The notes under the pieces: generated by a model
The model's input: the letters and a program-made list of their open reading frames with translations, nothing else
Databases searched by the model: none
What the model was told of the DNA's origin: nothing
Made by a program: the position numbers and the translations under genes
From: Clostridia bacterium
GTDB taxonomy: Bacteria > Bacillota > Clostridia > Oscillospirales > Acutalibacteraceae
Direction of reading: 5' to 3'
Assembly (NCBI GenBank): GCA_017397105.1
Contig: JAFQKF010000048.1
Location: forward strand, 28,880-92,879
Length of the DNA: 64,000 nt
In this document: piece by piece, positions 25,885 to 34,011 of the stretch
Layout of the letters: each line of letters starts with the position of its first letter
How positions within the stretch are numbered: the first letter of the stretch is position 1

Positions 25885-26310
25885 ATGGCACAGAAAGTTG
25901 TTGGCTTAATCAAACTTCAGATTCCCGCAGGTAAGGCAACTCCTGCTCCCCCTGTTGGCCCCGCACTCGGTCAGCACGGCGTAAACATCATGGCGTTTAC
26001 AAAGGAATTCAACGAGCGCACTAAGAACGATATGGGTCTCATCATTCCTGTAGTTATTACAGTTTATGCTGACCATACCTTCTCATTCATCACCAAGACT
26101 CCGCCCGCAGCAGTTCTTATCAAGAAGGCTTGCGGTATTGAAAGCGGATCAGGCGTTCCCAACAAGACCAAGGTCGCAACAATCACCCAGGAACAGGTTC
26201 GTAAGATTGCTGAGCAGAAGATGCCCGACCTCAACGCAGCTACAGTTGAAGCAGCAATGAGCATGATCGCAGGCACCGCACGCAGCATGGGTATCGTTGT
26301 AGCCGACTAA
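25885..26310 (+). CDS. rplK: 50S ribosomal protein L11
   Basis: 141 residues. [37 protein letters not shown] is the classic N-terminal domain that binds thiostrepton-region rRNA; the C-terminal part ends [18 protein letters not shown] upstream. Forms the GTPase-associated centre with 23S rRNA. Confidence 0.98.
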   Translation: MAQKVVGLIKLQIPAGKATPAPPVGPALGQHGVNIMAFTKEFNERTKNDMGLIIPVVITVYADHTFSFITKTPPAAVLIKKACGIESGSGVPNKTKVATITQEQVRKIAEQKMPDLNAATVEAAMSMIAGTARSMGIVVAD

Positions 26311-26320
26311 GGCATATTTT

Positions 26321-26347
26321 GTGGGAGGAAAAATCCGATTTAACCAC
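26321..26347 (+). promoter_or_regulatory. second putative L1 binding site, upstream of rplA
   Basis: GTGGGAGGA...TCC...AACCAC (26321-26347) repeats the layout seen at 25826-25861 in a shorter form: closing GTGG/CCAC helix, internal GGA/TCC helix. A second GGGAGGA just downstream is the ribosome binding site of rplA. Confidence 0.5.
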
Positions 26348-26370
26348 ATAATTGGGAGGAAAAAACTAAT

Positions 26371-27072
26371 ATGAAACACGGAAAAAAATATACAGATAGC
26401 GCAAAGCTTATCGATAGAGCAAATCTCTATGATACCAACGAGGCTCTTGACCTCGCTGTTAAGACTGCTACGGCTAAATTTGATGAAACCGTAGAAGTTC
26501 ACGTACGCCTTGGCGTTGACTCTCGTCATGCTGACCAGCAGGTTCGTGGCGCAGTAGTTCTTCCCAACGGCACAGGCAGAACAGTAAGAGTTGCTGTTTT
26601 TGCTAAGGGCCCCGACGCTGACGCAGCTGTTGCAGCAGGTGCTGAAGTAGTTGGCGCTGAAGACCTTGTTGCAAGAATCCAGGGCGAAGGCTTCATGGAT
26701 TTCGACGTTGCTATCGCAGCACCCAACATGATGGGTCTCGTTGGCCGTCTTGGTAAGGTTCTCGGCCCCCGTGGTCTTATGCCCAGCCCCAAGGCAGGTA
26801 CCGTTACTCCTGACGTAGCTAAGGCTGTTACCGAAGCTAAGGCCGGTAAGATTGAGTACCGTCTTGATAAGACAAACATCATTCACTGCCCCATCGGCAA
26901 GGCTTCCTTCGGCGTTGAGAAGCTCAGCGAGAACTTCAATACTCTCCTCGATGCTATCATCAAGGCTAAGCCCGCAGCAAGCAAGGGTCAGTACATCCGT
27001 TCCTGCACCGTAGCTACCACCATGGGCCCCGGTGTCAAGGTTAACCCCGTTAAAATCGGCGTTGCTGAGTAA
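26371..27072 (+). CDS. rplA: 50S ribosomal protein L1
   Basis: 233 residues. [34 protein letters not shown] and the domain II block [26 protein letters not shown] are invariant L1 features. It builds the L1 stalk at the ribosomal E site and is the probable translational repressor of rplK-rplA through the two sites described. Confidence 0.98.
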   Translation: MKHGKKYTDSAKLIDRANLYDTNEALDLAVKTATAKFDETVEVHVRLGVDSRHADQQVRGAVVLPNGTGRTVRVAVFAKGPDADAAVAAGAEVVGAEDLVARIQGEGFMDFDVAIAAPNMMGLVGRLGKVLGPRGLMPSPKAGTVTPDVAKAVTEAKAGKIEYRLDKTNIIHCPIGKASFGVEKLSENFNTLLDAIIKAKPAASKGQYIRSCTVATTMGPGVKVNPVKIGVAE

Positions 27073-27086
27073 TTTAAAAAAATTAC

Positions 27087-27115
27087 TTGACAAACCGTAA
27101 CAATTATGTTAATAT
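27087..27115 (+). promoter_or_regulatory. promoter of rplJ-rplL
   Basis: TTGACA (27087-27092), 17-bp spacer, TAATAT (27110-27115), located right after the rplA stop. Confidence 0.88.
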
Positions 27116-27116
27116 A

Positions 27117-27255
27117 ACCAAGCTGTTCTTTTCAGAGACAGCAGGTGCGCAAGTCGCATAATGGTTTTACCGCCTGCCGAGGAAGGATGCATATACATTA
27201 TATAATGTAATTATGTATTTATGCCCTTTCCGTGCAAGCGGGAAGGGCTTTAATT
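27117..27255 (+). ncRNA. ribosomal protein L10 leader with attenuator
   Basis: The 5' leader of rplJ contains AGACAGCAGGTG and CCGCCTGCCGAGGAAGGATG, the recurring pieces of the Firmicutes L10 leader that binds the L10(L12)4 complex. It ends in a hairpin GCCCTTTCCG / CGGGAAGGGC (27223-27232, 27239-27248) followed by TTTAATT, which acts as an attenuator. Excess L10-L12 is expected to favour termination. Confidence 0.85.
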
Positions 27256-27276
27256 AATATTCGGAGGTGAATTTCA

Positions 27277-27816
27277 TTGCCAAGTGAAAAGATTTTAGAG
27301 CAGAAAAAGCAGGTCGTTGCTGAGTTCACCGATCTTATCAACAATTCCGTAGCAGGTGTTGTAGTAGACTATAAGGGCATCACAGTTGCTGATGATACTA
27401 AGCTTCGTAAAGAGCTTCGCGAAGCAGGTGTTAAGTACTCAGTAGTTAAGAACACTCTCCTCGGTCTTGCAGCTAAGAACACAGGACTTGACGAAATGAC
27501 CGACGTTCTTGAAGGCACAACCGCTATCGCTATCAGTGAGAACGATCACGTTGCAGCCGCAAGAATCCTCAACAAGTACGCTGAAGGCAGTAAGGGCAAG
27601 TTCACAATCAAGAGCGGTTACCTTGATGGTAAGGTTATCAGCGTTGATATGATCGAATCCCTTGCTAAGCTCCCCTCAAGAGAAATCCTTCTTGCAACAG
27701 TATGCAACGCATTCAATGCTCCCATCGCAGCATTCGCACGCGTTATCCAGGCTATTGTTGATAAGGACGGCGAAGCAGCTCCCGCAGAAGAGGCAGCAGC
27801 TCCCGCAGAAGCATAA
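27277..27816 (+). CDS. rplJ: 50S ribosomal protein L10
   Basis: 179 residues with a TTG start at 27277 behind CGGAGGTGA. EKKQVVAEF-type N-terminus, VVDYKGITVADDTKLRKELREAGVKYSVVKNTLL is the rRNA-binding domain; the C-terminal helix that carries L7/L12 dimers is followed by an Ala/Glu/Pro-rich tail. Regulated by the leader just upstream. Confidence 0.97.
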   Translation: MPSEKILEQKKQVVAEFTDLINNSVAGVVVDYKGITVADDTKLRKELREAGVKYSVVKNTLLGLAAKNTGLDEMTDVLEGTTAIAISENDHVAAARILNKYAEGSKGKFTIKSGYLDGKVISVDMIESLAKLPSREILLATVCNAFNAPIAAFARVIQAIVDKDGEAAPAEEAAAPAEA

Positions 27817-27859
27817 GTTAAAAAATTAATTATCATTTATTAAATGGAGGTAAAGTAAA

Positions 27860-28240
27860 ATGGCATCAGAAAAAATCGCTGCTATGATCGAAGAAATAAA
27901 GACACTTACCGTTCTTGAGCTCTCAGAGCTTGTTCATGCGGTAGAAGAAGAGTTTGGCGTATCCGCCGCTGCAGCTGTTGCAGTAGCAGGTCCCGTAGCT
28001 GACGCAGGCGCAGCTGCTGAAGAAGAGAAGACCGAGTTCGACGTTATCCTTAAGGAAGTTGGCGCTGAAAAGATCAAGGTTATTAAGGTTGTTCGTGAGC
28101 TTACAGGTCTCGGCCTTGCTGAAGCTAAGGCTGCTGTTGACGGCGCTCCCAAGGCTATCAAGGAAGCTATTTCCAAGGAAGATGCTGAGGCTGCAAAGGC
28201 TAAGCTTGAAGAAGTTGGCGCTGTTGTTGAAATTAAATAA
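27860..28240 (+). CDS. rplL: 50S ribosomal protein L7/L12
   Basis: 126 residues. N-terminal dimerisation domain ([29 protein letters not shown]), Ala-rich hinge, and C-terminal domain [34 protein letters not shown]. Multiple copies bind L10 and recruit translational GTPases. TGGAGG precedes the ATG. Confidence 0.98.
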   Translation: MASEKIAAMIEEIKTLTVLELSELVHAVEEEFGVSAAAAVAVAGPVADAGAAAEEEKTEFDVILKEVGAEKIKVIKVVRELTGLGLAEAKAAVDGAPKAIKEAISKEDAEAAKAKLEEVGAVVEIK

Positions 28241-28267
28241 TTTCAGCTCCACAAATATTTGTTACTT

Positions 28268-28307
28268 AAAGGGAGAGCTTGCTTGCAAGCATCTCCCTTT
28301 TTTCTTT
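28268..28307 (+). terminator. intrinsic terminator of the ribosomal protein operon
   Basis: AAAGGGAGAGCTTGC / GCAAGCATCTCCCTTT hairpin followed by TTTTTTCTTT. Confidence 0.92.
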
Positions 28308-28338
28308 GCTTTGTAAGCAGTTGCTTTCAGGTAATAAA

Positions 28339-28364
28339 AAATCCGACTCAGGAGAGTCGGATTT
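28339..28364 (-). terminator. terminator after the coiled-coil gene, bidirectional
   Basis: AAATCCGACTC / GAGTCGGATTT 11-bp stem with a short loop; T-rich on both sides (TTTTTATT on the minus strand, GTTTTTTT on the plus). Confidence 0.88.
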
Positions 28365-28373
28365 GTTTTTTTA

Positions 28374-29162
28374 TTACTGATTGTCTTCCATCTGAGCCGC
28401 AGTCTGACCGGTAACGTTCTGAATGCTGCCTCTTGCTGCTCTAATCTGGTTGAGGGAAGTGGTAATTGCATCGTCAGCGGTTTTCATTATATTCTCAATG
28501 AAATCACCTGCATGGATGCGGATTTCAGCAGACCACTTGTTAGCCTTGTCGATTGATTCGTCACTGCGCTGCCTTGCGTCTTCAATTGTTCTTGCAGCCT
28601 GTTCTTCAGCTGCAGCGATGATATTATCAGCCTGATACTTGGTCTTTTCAAGATGTGCTGCGGACTCGGCACGGGCTGTTTTCATGATTTCCTCAGCGGC
28701 AATTCTTGCCTGACGAACTATTTCGCTGTTTTCAATAAGAGCGGTAGCCTCAAGCTGAGCATTTGCACGGATGATTTTTGCATCCTCATTTGCAGTATCA
28801 AGGATGGATTTAGCGCTTTCCTCAGCTTCGGTAACCTTGTTTTTTGTATAGGTATCAGCCTTGGAAACAGCGGCCATAATCTTGTTCCTTGCATCGTTGA
28901 GCTGAGAGCTGGACTTTGCTTCGGCATCGGAAATCTTCAGGCGAGCTTCTTCCTGAGCTCTGCCGATGATACCGTCTCTGTCATTGAGGATTGCAGTTGC
29001 CTGAGTGATAACGTTGGGCATATTAAGTCTTATATCCTCAATAGCGGTTTTGATGGGCTCGGCGTCAATAATGGTTTTGTTGGTAAGGGCAAATCTGCTG
29101 CCTGCTTCGAGCGCTTCTTCGATTTGGTCGAGAGCTTTATCAATGTTCTGCATGATATCCAT
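28374..29162 (-). CDS. coiled-coil protein of unknown function, rsmD-linked
   Basis: 262 residues, almost entirely helical with long Ala/Glu/Lys coiled-coil from about residue 65 to 215 (AQEEARLKISDAEAKSSSQL). No signal peptide or membrane span is visible. Similar coiled-coil proteins downstream of rsmD in Clostridia are often labelled ATPase or V-type ATPase subunit H-like; I see no nucleotide-binding motif. It starts 30 nt after rsmD and is followed by a terminator, so it ends the uvrC-rsmD transcript. A DivIVA-like or scaffolding role is possible but unproven. Confidence 0.6.
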   Translation of the reverse strand: MDIMQNIDKALDQIEEALEAGSRFALTNKTIIDAEPIKTAIEDIRLNMPNVITQATAILNDRDGIIGRAQEEARLKISDAEAKSSSQLNDARNKIMAAVSKADTYTKNKVTEAEESAKSILDTANEDAKIIRANAQLEATALIENSEIVRQARIAAEEIMKTARAESAAHLEKTKYQADNIIAAAEEQAARTIEDARQRSDESIDKANKWSAEIRIHAGDFIENIMKTADDAITTSLNQIRAARGSIQNVTGQTAAQMEDNQ

Positions 29163-29192
29163 TTTTATCGTCCTTTCCTTGAAACGTTCATA

Positions 29193-29729
29193 TTACTGTT
29201 TGATGAAGGTTGTAACTGAAATTTTGCCGTATCTGTAAGAGCGGTTTTTAACGAGAGAGCCGATTTCGTCATCAGGCTCTTCGCCTAATGGGCATTCGCA
29301 AATTACGATTCCGCCCGTTGCGATATGGTCGCTAATTGCCGACATGGCTTTTTCCAGAAGGCCTGTGGAATAGGGAGGGTCAAGGAAAGCTATATCAAAA
29401 AGCTCTCCGTTCATTCTGAGAAATGAGAGTGCATCAGTCTGAACAACGCTTGCCTTGGAAGCGAGCTGCGTTTTTGCAAGATTTTCTTTGATAACGGCAA
29501 CGGATGCCTTTTCGTTATCAACAAAAACAGCCTGCTCTGCGCCACGGCTGAGAGCTTCAATTCCCAACTGACCGCTGCCTGCGAAAAGGTCAAGCACACG
29601 GCGGCCTTCAATATCAAATTGTATTATACTGAAAATCGCCTCTTTAACACGCTGGGTGGTAGGGCGAACGTTATCACCCTCAAGGGTGCGCAGGGTTCGA
29701 CCCTTGGCGGTGCCTGTTATAACTCGCAT
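29193..29729 (-). CDS. rsmD: 16S rRNA (guanine(966)-N2)-methyltransferase RsmD
   Basis: 178 residues. MRVITGTAKGRTL and RPTTQRVKEAIFSII are the RsmD N-terminus; VLDLFAGSGQLGIEALSRGA is the SAM-binding motif I and FLDPPYSTG is the catalytic motif IV of N-methyltransferases. It modifies G966 of 16S rRNA. GGAGGATAATCTG precedes the ATG. In many Firmicutes rsmD is followed by coaD; here it is followed by the coiled-coil gene instead. Confidence 0.93.
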   Translation of the reverse strand: MRVITGTAKGRTLRTLEGDNVRPTTQRVKEAIFSIIQFDIEGRRVLDLFAGSGQLGIEALSRGAEQAVFVDNEKASVAVIKENLAKTQLASKASVVQTDALSFLRMNGELFDIAFLDPPYSTGLLEKAMSAISDHIATGGIVICECPLGEEPDDEIGSLVKNRSYRYGKISVTTFIKQ

Positions 29730-29820
29730 CAGATTATCCTCCGATAATATAAAACAATTACATAATCAATTTATTATGGCATTTTTACACACGGATTGTC
29801 AAGAGAAAAAGCAAATAATG

Positions 29821-31677
29821 TTATTGACTCTCCGTGTTTTTTTCAAAAGCTTGCTTTACTGCGGCGGCGGAAGCCTTACTCATTCCCTTTACAGAGGCGA
29901 TGTCTTCAACGCTTGCCTGAGAAATTGCCTTAAGAGTTTTGAACCTGCGCAGCAGAGCGTTTGCACGTGCTTCGCCGATGCCTTCAATTGAGGTGAGAGA
30001 AGAGGCGAGTGAGGATGCCTTGTGCTTTTTTCTGTGATATTCAACGGAAAAACGGTGCACTTCCTCCTGAATAGTCGAAACAAGAGTGAATGCCGCACGC
30101 TTCGAAGTCAGAGAAAGCTCGCCTCCGTCGCTTGCGATGGCTCTTGTGCGGTGGTGACTGTCCTTTACCATGCCGAAGAGAGGGACGTTGAGTGAGTATT
30201 TATCGAGCACGGTTTTAACGGCGTGCACCTGACCGATTCCGCCGTCAAGCAAGATAAGGTCCGGCAGTCTGCCGAAGCCTTCGCCTGTACCCTGCTCTTC
30301 AAAATATCGCAGTATTCTTCTTTCGAGGACCTCTGCCATGGATGCATAGTCATCCTGACCGCTGAAGCCTTTAATCATAAATCTTTTATACGCTTTTTTA
30401 AGCGGCGCGGCATTGCGGAAAACAACCATACCTGCCACGTTGTCGCTTCCTGCGGTGTGAGAAATATCGTACGCTTCAATATACTCGGGAGGGACTTTCA
30501 TACCGAGCAGATTAGCGAGTTCGTCGAGAGCGGCGGTGGAGCGTCCCGTTTTGCCGAGATAAAGTCCAAGTTTCTGAGCGGCATTGCTTCTGCACATCTC
30601 AATTATTTCATGCTGTTCACCCTTTTGAGGGGTGTAGAGAGTAACTTTTTTGCCTGCAAGGTGTGTGAGCCATTGGCTGATAAGCTCACTGTCAGCCACC
30701 TCACCGTCAACGCTGATTCGTTTAGGAATATTGTTGCGCATGGAATAGTAGCTTCTTATGAGCTCATGACGGGCCGTGGGCAAGTCCTCAGGCATATCGA
30801 AGATGAAATGCTCACTGTCAAAAAGCCTGCCCTCAGAGAAGCGTAAAACGGAAAGGCACGCCTTTGCGCCGCTTTGCTCAGAGGATGCGCCGACAACCGC
30901 AAACACGTCCTGTTCTTTAACGCTTGCGGAAACTACCTTTTGCTTTTCGCCGATTTTGTTAATGGCATTTATGCGGTCACGCAGCTTTGCGGCTTTTTCA
31001 AACTCAAGGTTTTCGGAGGCTTCAAGCATTTTTGCGGTAAGGTCGTCAATGGCGGCTTTGCTCCCGTTTGTAATGAAATCTATCGCTTGCTTTACCGCCT
31101 CGTTGTGCGCCTCCTTGCTGATTTTTCCTGCACAGGGTGCGGCACATTGGGAGATGAAATAATTAAGGCACGGGCGGCTTCTTTTGAATCCTTTTTCAAA
31201 AATCGTGGTACATTGAGGCAGACGGAAGATTTTTTTAGCCTCGTCAACAGCGTTGCTTACTGCAAAAGAGCCCGTGTAAGGGCCGATATAAACCGCGCCG
31301 TCATCAAGCTTCTGCTTTACTGCAAGGATGTTTTTCCACTCCGAACCCGTGATTTTGATATAGTGGTAGCCTTTATCATCCTTCAACAGTATATTATACT
31401 TCGGGGAGTGCTGTTTTATAAGGCTGCATTCGAGCACGAGGGCTTCAAATTCACTGTCGGTAAGAATATAATCAAAATCCTCAACGTTATCAACCATCTT
31501 GCGTACCTTTACGGAATGGTTGTTCTGCGAGCCGAAATACTGGCTTACTCTGTTCTTGAGAGCCTTTGCCTTGCCGATGTAAATAATTTCTCCGCTTTTG
31601 TTTTTCATGATATAAACACCGGGGGAAAGCGGCAGACTCATGGCTTTTTTACGCAGCTCGGGAAGCTTTGAGTTCAA
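29821..31677 (-). CDS. uvrC: excinuclease ABC subunit C
   Basis: 618 residues from a TTG at 31677, preferred because AGGTGAG lies 5 nt upstream and the product then starts like other UvrC proteins; a longer in-frame TTG at 31716 lies inside the upstream terminator. GIY-YIG nuclease domain (LPLSPGVYIMKNKSGEIIYIG), UVR motif (DLTAKMLEASENLEFEKAAKLRDRI), RNase H-like 5' nuclease domain (EAYDISHTAG, DLILLDGGIGQ) and terminal helix-hairpin-helix (LTSIEGIGEARANALLRRF). It makes both incisions in nucleotide excision repair. Confidence 0.96.
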   Translation of the reverse strand: MNSKLPELRKKAMSLPLSPGVYIMKNKSGEIIYIGKAKALKNRVSQYFGSQNNHSVKVRKMVDNVEDFDYILTDSEFEALVLECSLIKQHSPKYNILLKDDKGYHYIKITGSEWKNILAVKQKLDDGAVYIGPYTGSFAVSNAVDEAKKIFRLPQCTTIFEKGFKRSRPCLNYFISQCAAPCAGKISKEAHNEAVKQAIDFITNGSKAAIDDLTAKMLEASENLEFEKAAKLRDRINAINKIGEKQKVVSASVKEQDVFAVVGASSEQSGAKACLSVLRFSEGRLFDSEHFIFDMPEDLPTARHELIRSYYSMRNNIPKRISVDGEVADSELISQWLTHLAGKKVTLYTPQKGEQHEIIEMCRSNAAQKLGLYLGKTGRSTAALDELANLLGMKVPPEYIEAYDISHTAGSDNVAGMVVFRNAAPLKKAYKRFMIKGFSGQDDYASMAEVLERRILRYFEEQGTGEGFGRLPDLILLDGGIGQVHAVKTVLDKYSLNVPLFGMVKDSHHRTRAIASDGGELSLTSKRAAFTLVSTIQEEVHRFSVEYHRKKHKASSLASSLTSIEGIGEARANALLRRFKTLKAISQASVEDIASVKGMSKASAAAVKQAFEKNTESQ

Positions 31678-31696
31678 TATTCTCACCTGCCTTTCG

Positions 31697-31727
31697 GAAA
31701 AAATAACGGGCGGCAAAGAGCCGCCCG
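31697..31727 (-). terminator. terminator after the HPr gene
   Basis: CGGGCGGC / GCCGCCCG with an AAAGA loop; on the minus strand TTATTTTTTC follows. It separates HPr from uvrC. Confidence 0.85.
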
Positions 31728-31740
31728 CAAAGGTTGTTTA

Positions 31741-32004
31741 TCAGTCTGCAAAACCGGAATCAATAAGCTTTACAAGCTCGTCAACAGCATCCTCTTCGTC
31801 AGGACCGTTTGCGGCGATGCGAATCTGAGTGCCGCCAACAATACCGAGTGAAAGAACACCGAGAAGGCTCTTGGCGTTTACCTTGCGCTCATCCTTATCA
31901 ATCCAGATAGAGGACTTGAACTCGTTTGCTTTCTGAATAAAAAACGTAGCAGGGCGGGCATGGAGACCGACCTGATTCTGAACGGTGACATCTTTAACGT
32001 ACAT
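31741..32004 (-). CDS. ptsH: HPr family phosphocarrier protein
   Basis: 87 residues. VGLHARPATFF places the phosphorylated histidine at H15; VNAKSLLGVLSL places the regulatory serine at S46, the HPr-kinase target used in catabolite repression. It could be true HPr or the Crh paralogue; H15 is present, so PTS phosphotransfer is possible. It has its own promoter and terminator and no PTS enzymes nearby. Confidence 0.9.
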   Translation of the reverse strand: MYVKDVTVQNQVGLHARPATFFIQKANEFKSSIWIDKDERKVNAKSLLGVLSLGIVGGTQIRIAANGPDEEDAVDELVKLIDSGFAD

Positions 32005-32041
32005 AATGAGCTATCTCCCAAAAACAAATTTTTACCCATAC

Positions 32042-32069
32042 ATTATAACACAAAACTTGTAATCGTCAA
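32042..32069 (-). promoter_or_regulatory. promoter of the HPr gene
   Basis: On the minus strand TTGACG (32064-32069), 16-bp spacer, TATAAT (32042-32047). Confidence 0.82.
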
Positions 32070-32244
32070 TGATTTCGGAGCGAGTTTATCGGCAGTTTTG
32101 AAAATTCGGCTTGTATTCCAAAACCGCTCAAAAATACACCTTGAAACTTTGTATATTTTGACTATGGAAAAATCAACAATTTGTAATGAATGCATAAAAA
32201 ACTGTTGTTTTCAGGCAAACCCGTCGCAAAACGCAAGATTTTCT

Positions 32245-32273
32245 TTGACATAACGTGCCGTGTAAGTTAAAAT
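32245..32273 (+). promoter_or_regulatory. promoter of nadE
   Basis: TTGACA (32245-32250), 17-bp spacer, TAAAAT (32268-32273). The rest of the 308-bp HPr-nadE divergent region shows no gene or obvious RNA. Confidence 0.85.
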
Positions 32274-32312
32274 ATATAATAATATATAAATAATAGCAAG
32301 GAGAGGCAGTGT

Positions 32313-33050
32313 ATGTTTGATGTTGCAAAGATTACCGCTGAAGTAGTGCAGTGGATAAGGGATTGGTTTGAGAAAAACGGAAAAGGCTGCAATGCGGTTT
32401 TAGGAATTTCGGGCGGTAAGGACAGCAGCGTAACTGCCGCAATTTGTGTTGAGGCACTCGGCAAGGAGAGGGTTTTCGGTGTGCTCATGCCAAACGGTGA
32501 GCAGGCGGATATTGACGTTGCTCTTGCGCTTGTAAAACACCTTGATATTGATTACACGGTGATTAACATCAAAGAAGGCTATGACGGCATAATGAAAGCT
32601 GTTGAGGATGGCGTGGGCGAAATGAGCCGCCAGTCGGTAATCAACCTTGCTCCCCGTATCCGCATGGCAACGCTTTATGCAGTTTCCCAGAGCAAAAACG
32701 GCAGAGTTGCAAACACCTGTAATCTCTCTGAGGACTGGGTAGGATACTCAACCCGTTACGGCGACAGTGTAGGAGATTTCAGTCCGCTTTCACGCTTCAC
32801 GGTAGATGAAGTAAAGCAGATAGGCAGATATCTTGGCTTGCCGTCAATGTTTGTTGATAAGGTGCCCTCGGACGGGCTGTGCGGCAAAACGGACGAGGAT
32901 AATCTCGGCTTTACTTACGCAGAGCTTGATAAATATATAAGAACAGGAGTCTGCGAAAATGAGCAGGTTAAAAACCGCATTGACAGACTTCACGAAATCA
33001 ACAAATTCAAGCTTGAGCTTATGCCTGTATTTGAATACAAACCCGAATAA
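32313..33050 (+). CDS. nadE: ammonia-dependent NAD+ synthetase
   Basis: 245 residues. GISGGKDSSVTAA near residue 31 is the ATP-pyrophosphatase P-loop; NTCNLSEDWVGYSTRYGDSVGDFSPLSR and KVPSDGLCGKTDEDNLGFTY are the deamido-NAD and product-binding segments. The length fits the short NH3-dependent form with no glutaminase domain. It amidates nicotinic acid adenine dinucleotide. Single-gene unit. Confidence 0.95.
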   Translation: MFDVAKITAEVVQWIRDWFEKNGKGCNAVLGISGGKDSSVTAAICVEALGKERVFGVLMPNGEQADIDVALALVKHLDIDYTVINIKEGYDGIMKAVEDGVGEMSRQSVINLAPRIRMATLYAVSQSKNGRVANTCNLSEDWVGYSTRYGDSVGDFSPLSRFTVDEVKQIGRYLGLPSMFVDKVPSDGLCGKTDEDNLGFTYAELDKYIRTGVCENEQVKNRIDRLHEINKFKLELMPVFEYKPE

Positions 33051-33057
33051 AAATCAA

Positions 33058-33099
33058 ACCCGGAAATGCAAACAACGACTGCATTTCCGGGTGCTTTTT
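33058..33099 (+). terminator. terminator between nadE and the convergent lipoprotein gene
   Basis: ACCCGGAAATGCA / TGCATTTCCGGGT 13-bp perfect stem, then GCTTTTTA. Confidence 0.92.
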
Positions 33100-34009
33100 A
33101 TGATATAAAGAATTCTGCGTTGTTCGTGAATGAAGCCTGCAGAGTGTAGGTGTAGCGGTAATAAATCAGAGAAACGGTGTAGGTTTTTGAGCCCTGATTC
33201 TTATCTGCCGCCACCATGGTGTAAGAGCCGTACTTATCAGTGTTTTCCGAAGTGTTTACGGCAAAACCTGCATCCCTGAGAGCCTGAACGTATTCATCAA
33301 ACATAATTCCGTTCACTGCGCAGAAAGCGGCACCTTGTATAAAGTCCCAACGCCAGTTATGCTTATTGAAGCCTGAAGAGAAGCTTTTGGCTTTTCCGTT
33401 GATATCGTAGATTGACAACGTGCCTGCGCCCATATGAGCGGCATTGATATCGGGGAAAAACTCTGTTATTTCATCAGGCAGACCGAAATCCGCTTTAATG
33501 ATATCGAGATACAGAAGGTACTTGAACTCGTATGCGGTTACGTCAGCATCAAACTTTGAAATCAGTGCAAGATGCTCACCGTTTTGCCAGAAGCCCTCAG
33601 GCAGGTCAAACATTACCTGACCGCCGAAATCCTCTTTATCATATATTATTGAGCTTCCGAACCAACCGTTGCTGAGAAGTCTGCCGTTGAGAAGGGTAAT
33701 CTGCGCGGCGGTTGCGGTGAGCTGGATGCGGTAAAATTCACCCTGATAGCCGTAGTCATTCTCTGCATCGATAACTGAGGTGCTTATGATCTCAAAATCG
33801 CTGATGTCAGGGAAAGTGGCGGGTAAAAGGTCGTGGCGGAAGCCTACGTCTTGAGCGATAACGGTGTTATCCTGCTGTGTCTGAGCGGTTGTTGACGGGG
33901 AGGTAGTCTGTGCTGTTGAAGAGGTTTCGGCTTCGTTGCCGGAATCTGAGCACGAGCAAAGCGAAAAAATCATGCTGAGGCAAAGCAGAATACAAAAGAA
34001 TCTTTTCAT
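33098..34009 (-). CDS. lipoprotein of unknown function
   Basis: 303 residues from the ATG at 34009 (GGAGACTG upstream). The signal peptide ends at SLCSC, a lipobox-like site with Cys near residue 20; a Ser/Thr linker follows, then a globular domain of about 250 residues (DLLPATFPDISDFEI, YEFKYLLYLDIIKADFGLPDEI, and a Tyr-rich end). The ATG is only 2 nt past the stop of the upstream propeller gene, so they form an operon. No family is recognised. Confidence 0.7.
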   Translation of the reverse strand: MKRFFCILLCLSMIFSLCSCSDSGNEAETSSTAQTTSPSTTAQTQQDNTVIAQDVGFRHDLLPATFPDISDFEIISTSVIDAENDYGYQGEFYRIQLTATAAQITLLNGRLLSNGWFGSSIIYDKEDFGGQVMFDLPEGFWQNGEHLALISKFDADVTAYEFKYLLYLDIIKADFGLPDEITEFFPDINAAHMGAGTLSIYDINGKAKSFSSGFNKHNWRWDFIQGAAFCAVNGIMFDEYVQALRDAGFAVNTSENTDKYGSYTMVAADKNQGSKTYTVSLIYYRYTYTLQASFTNNAEFFIS

Positions 34010-34011
34010 AA

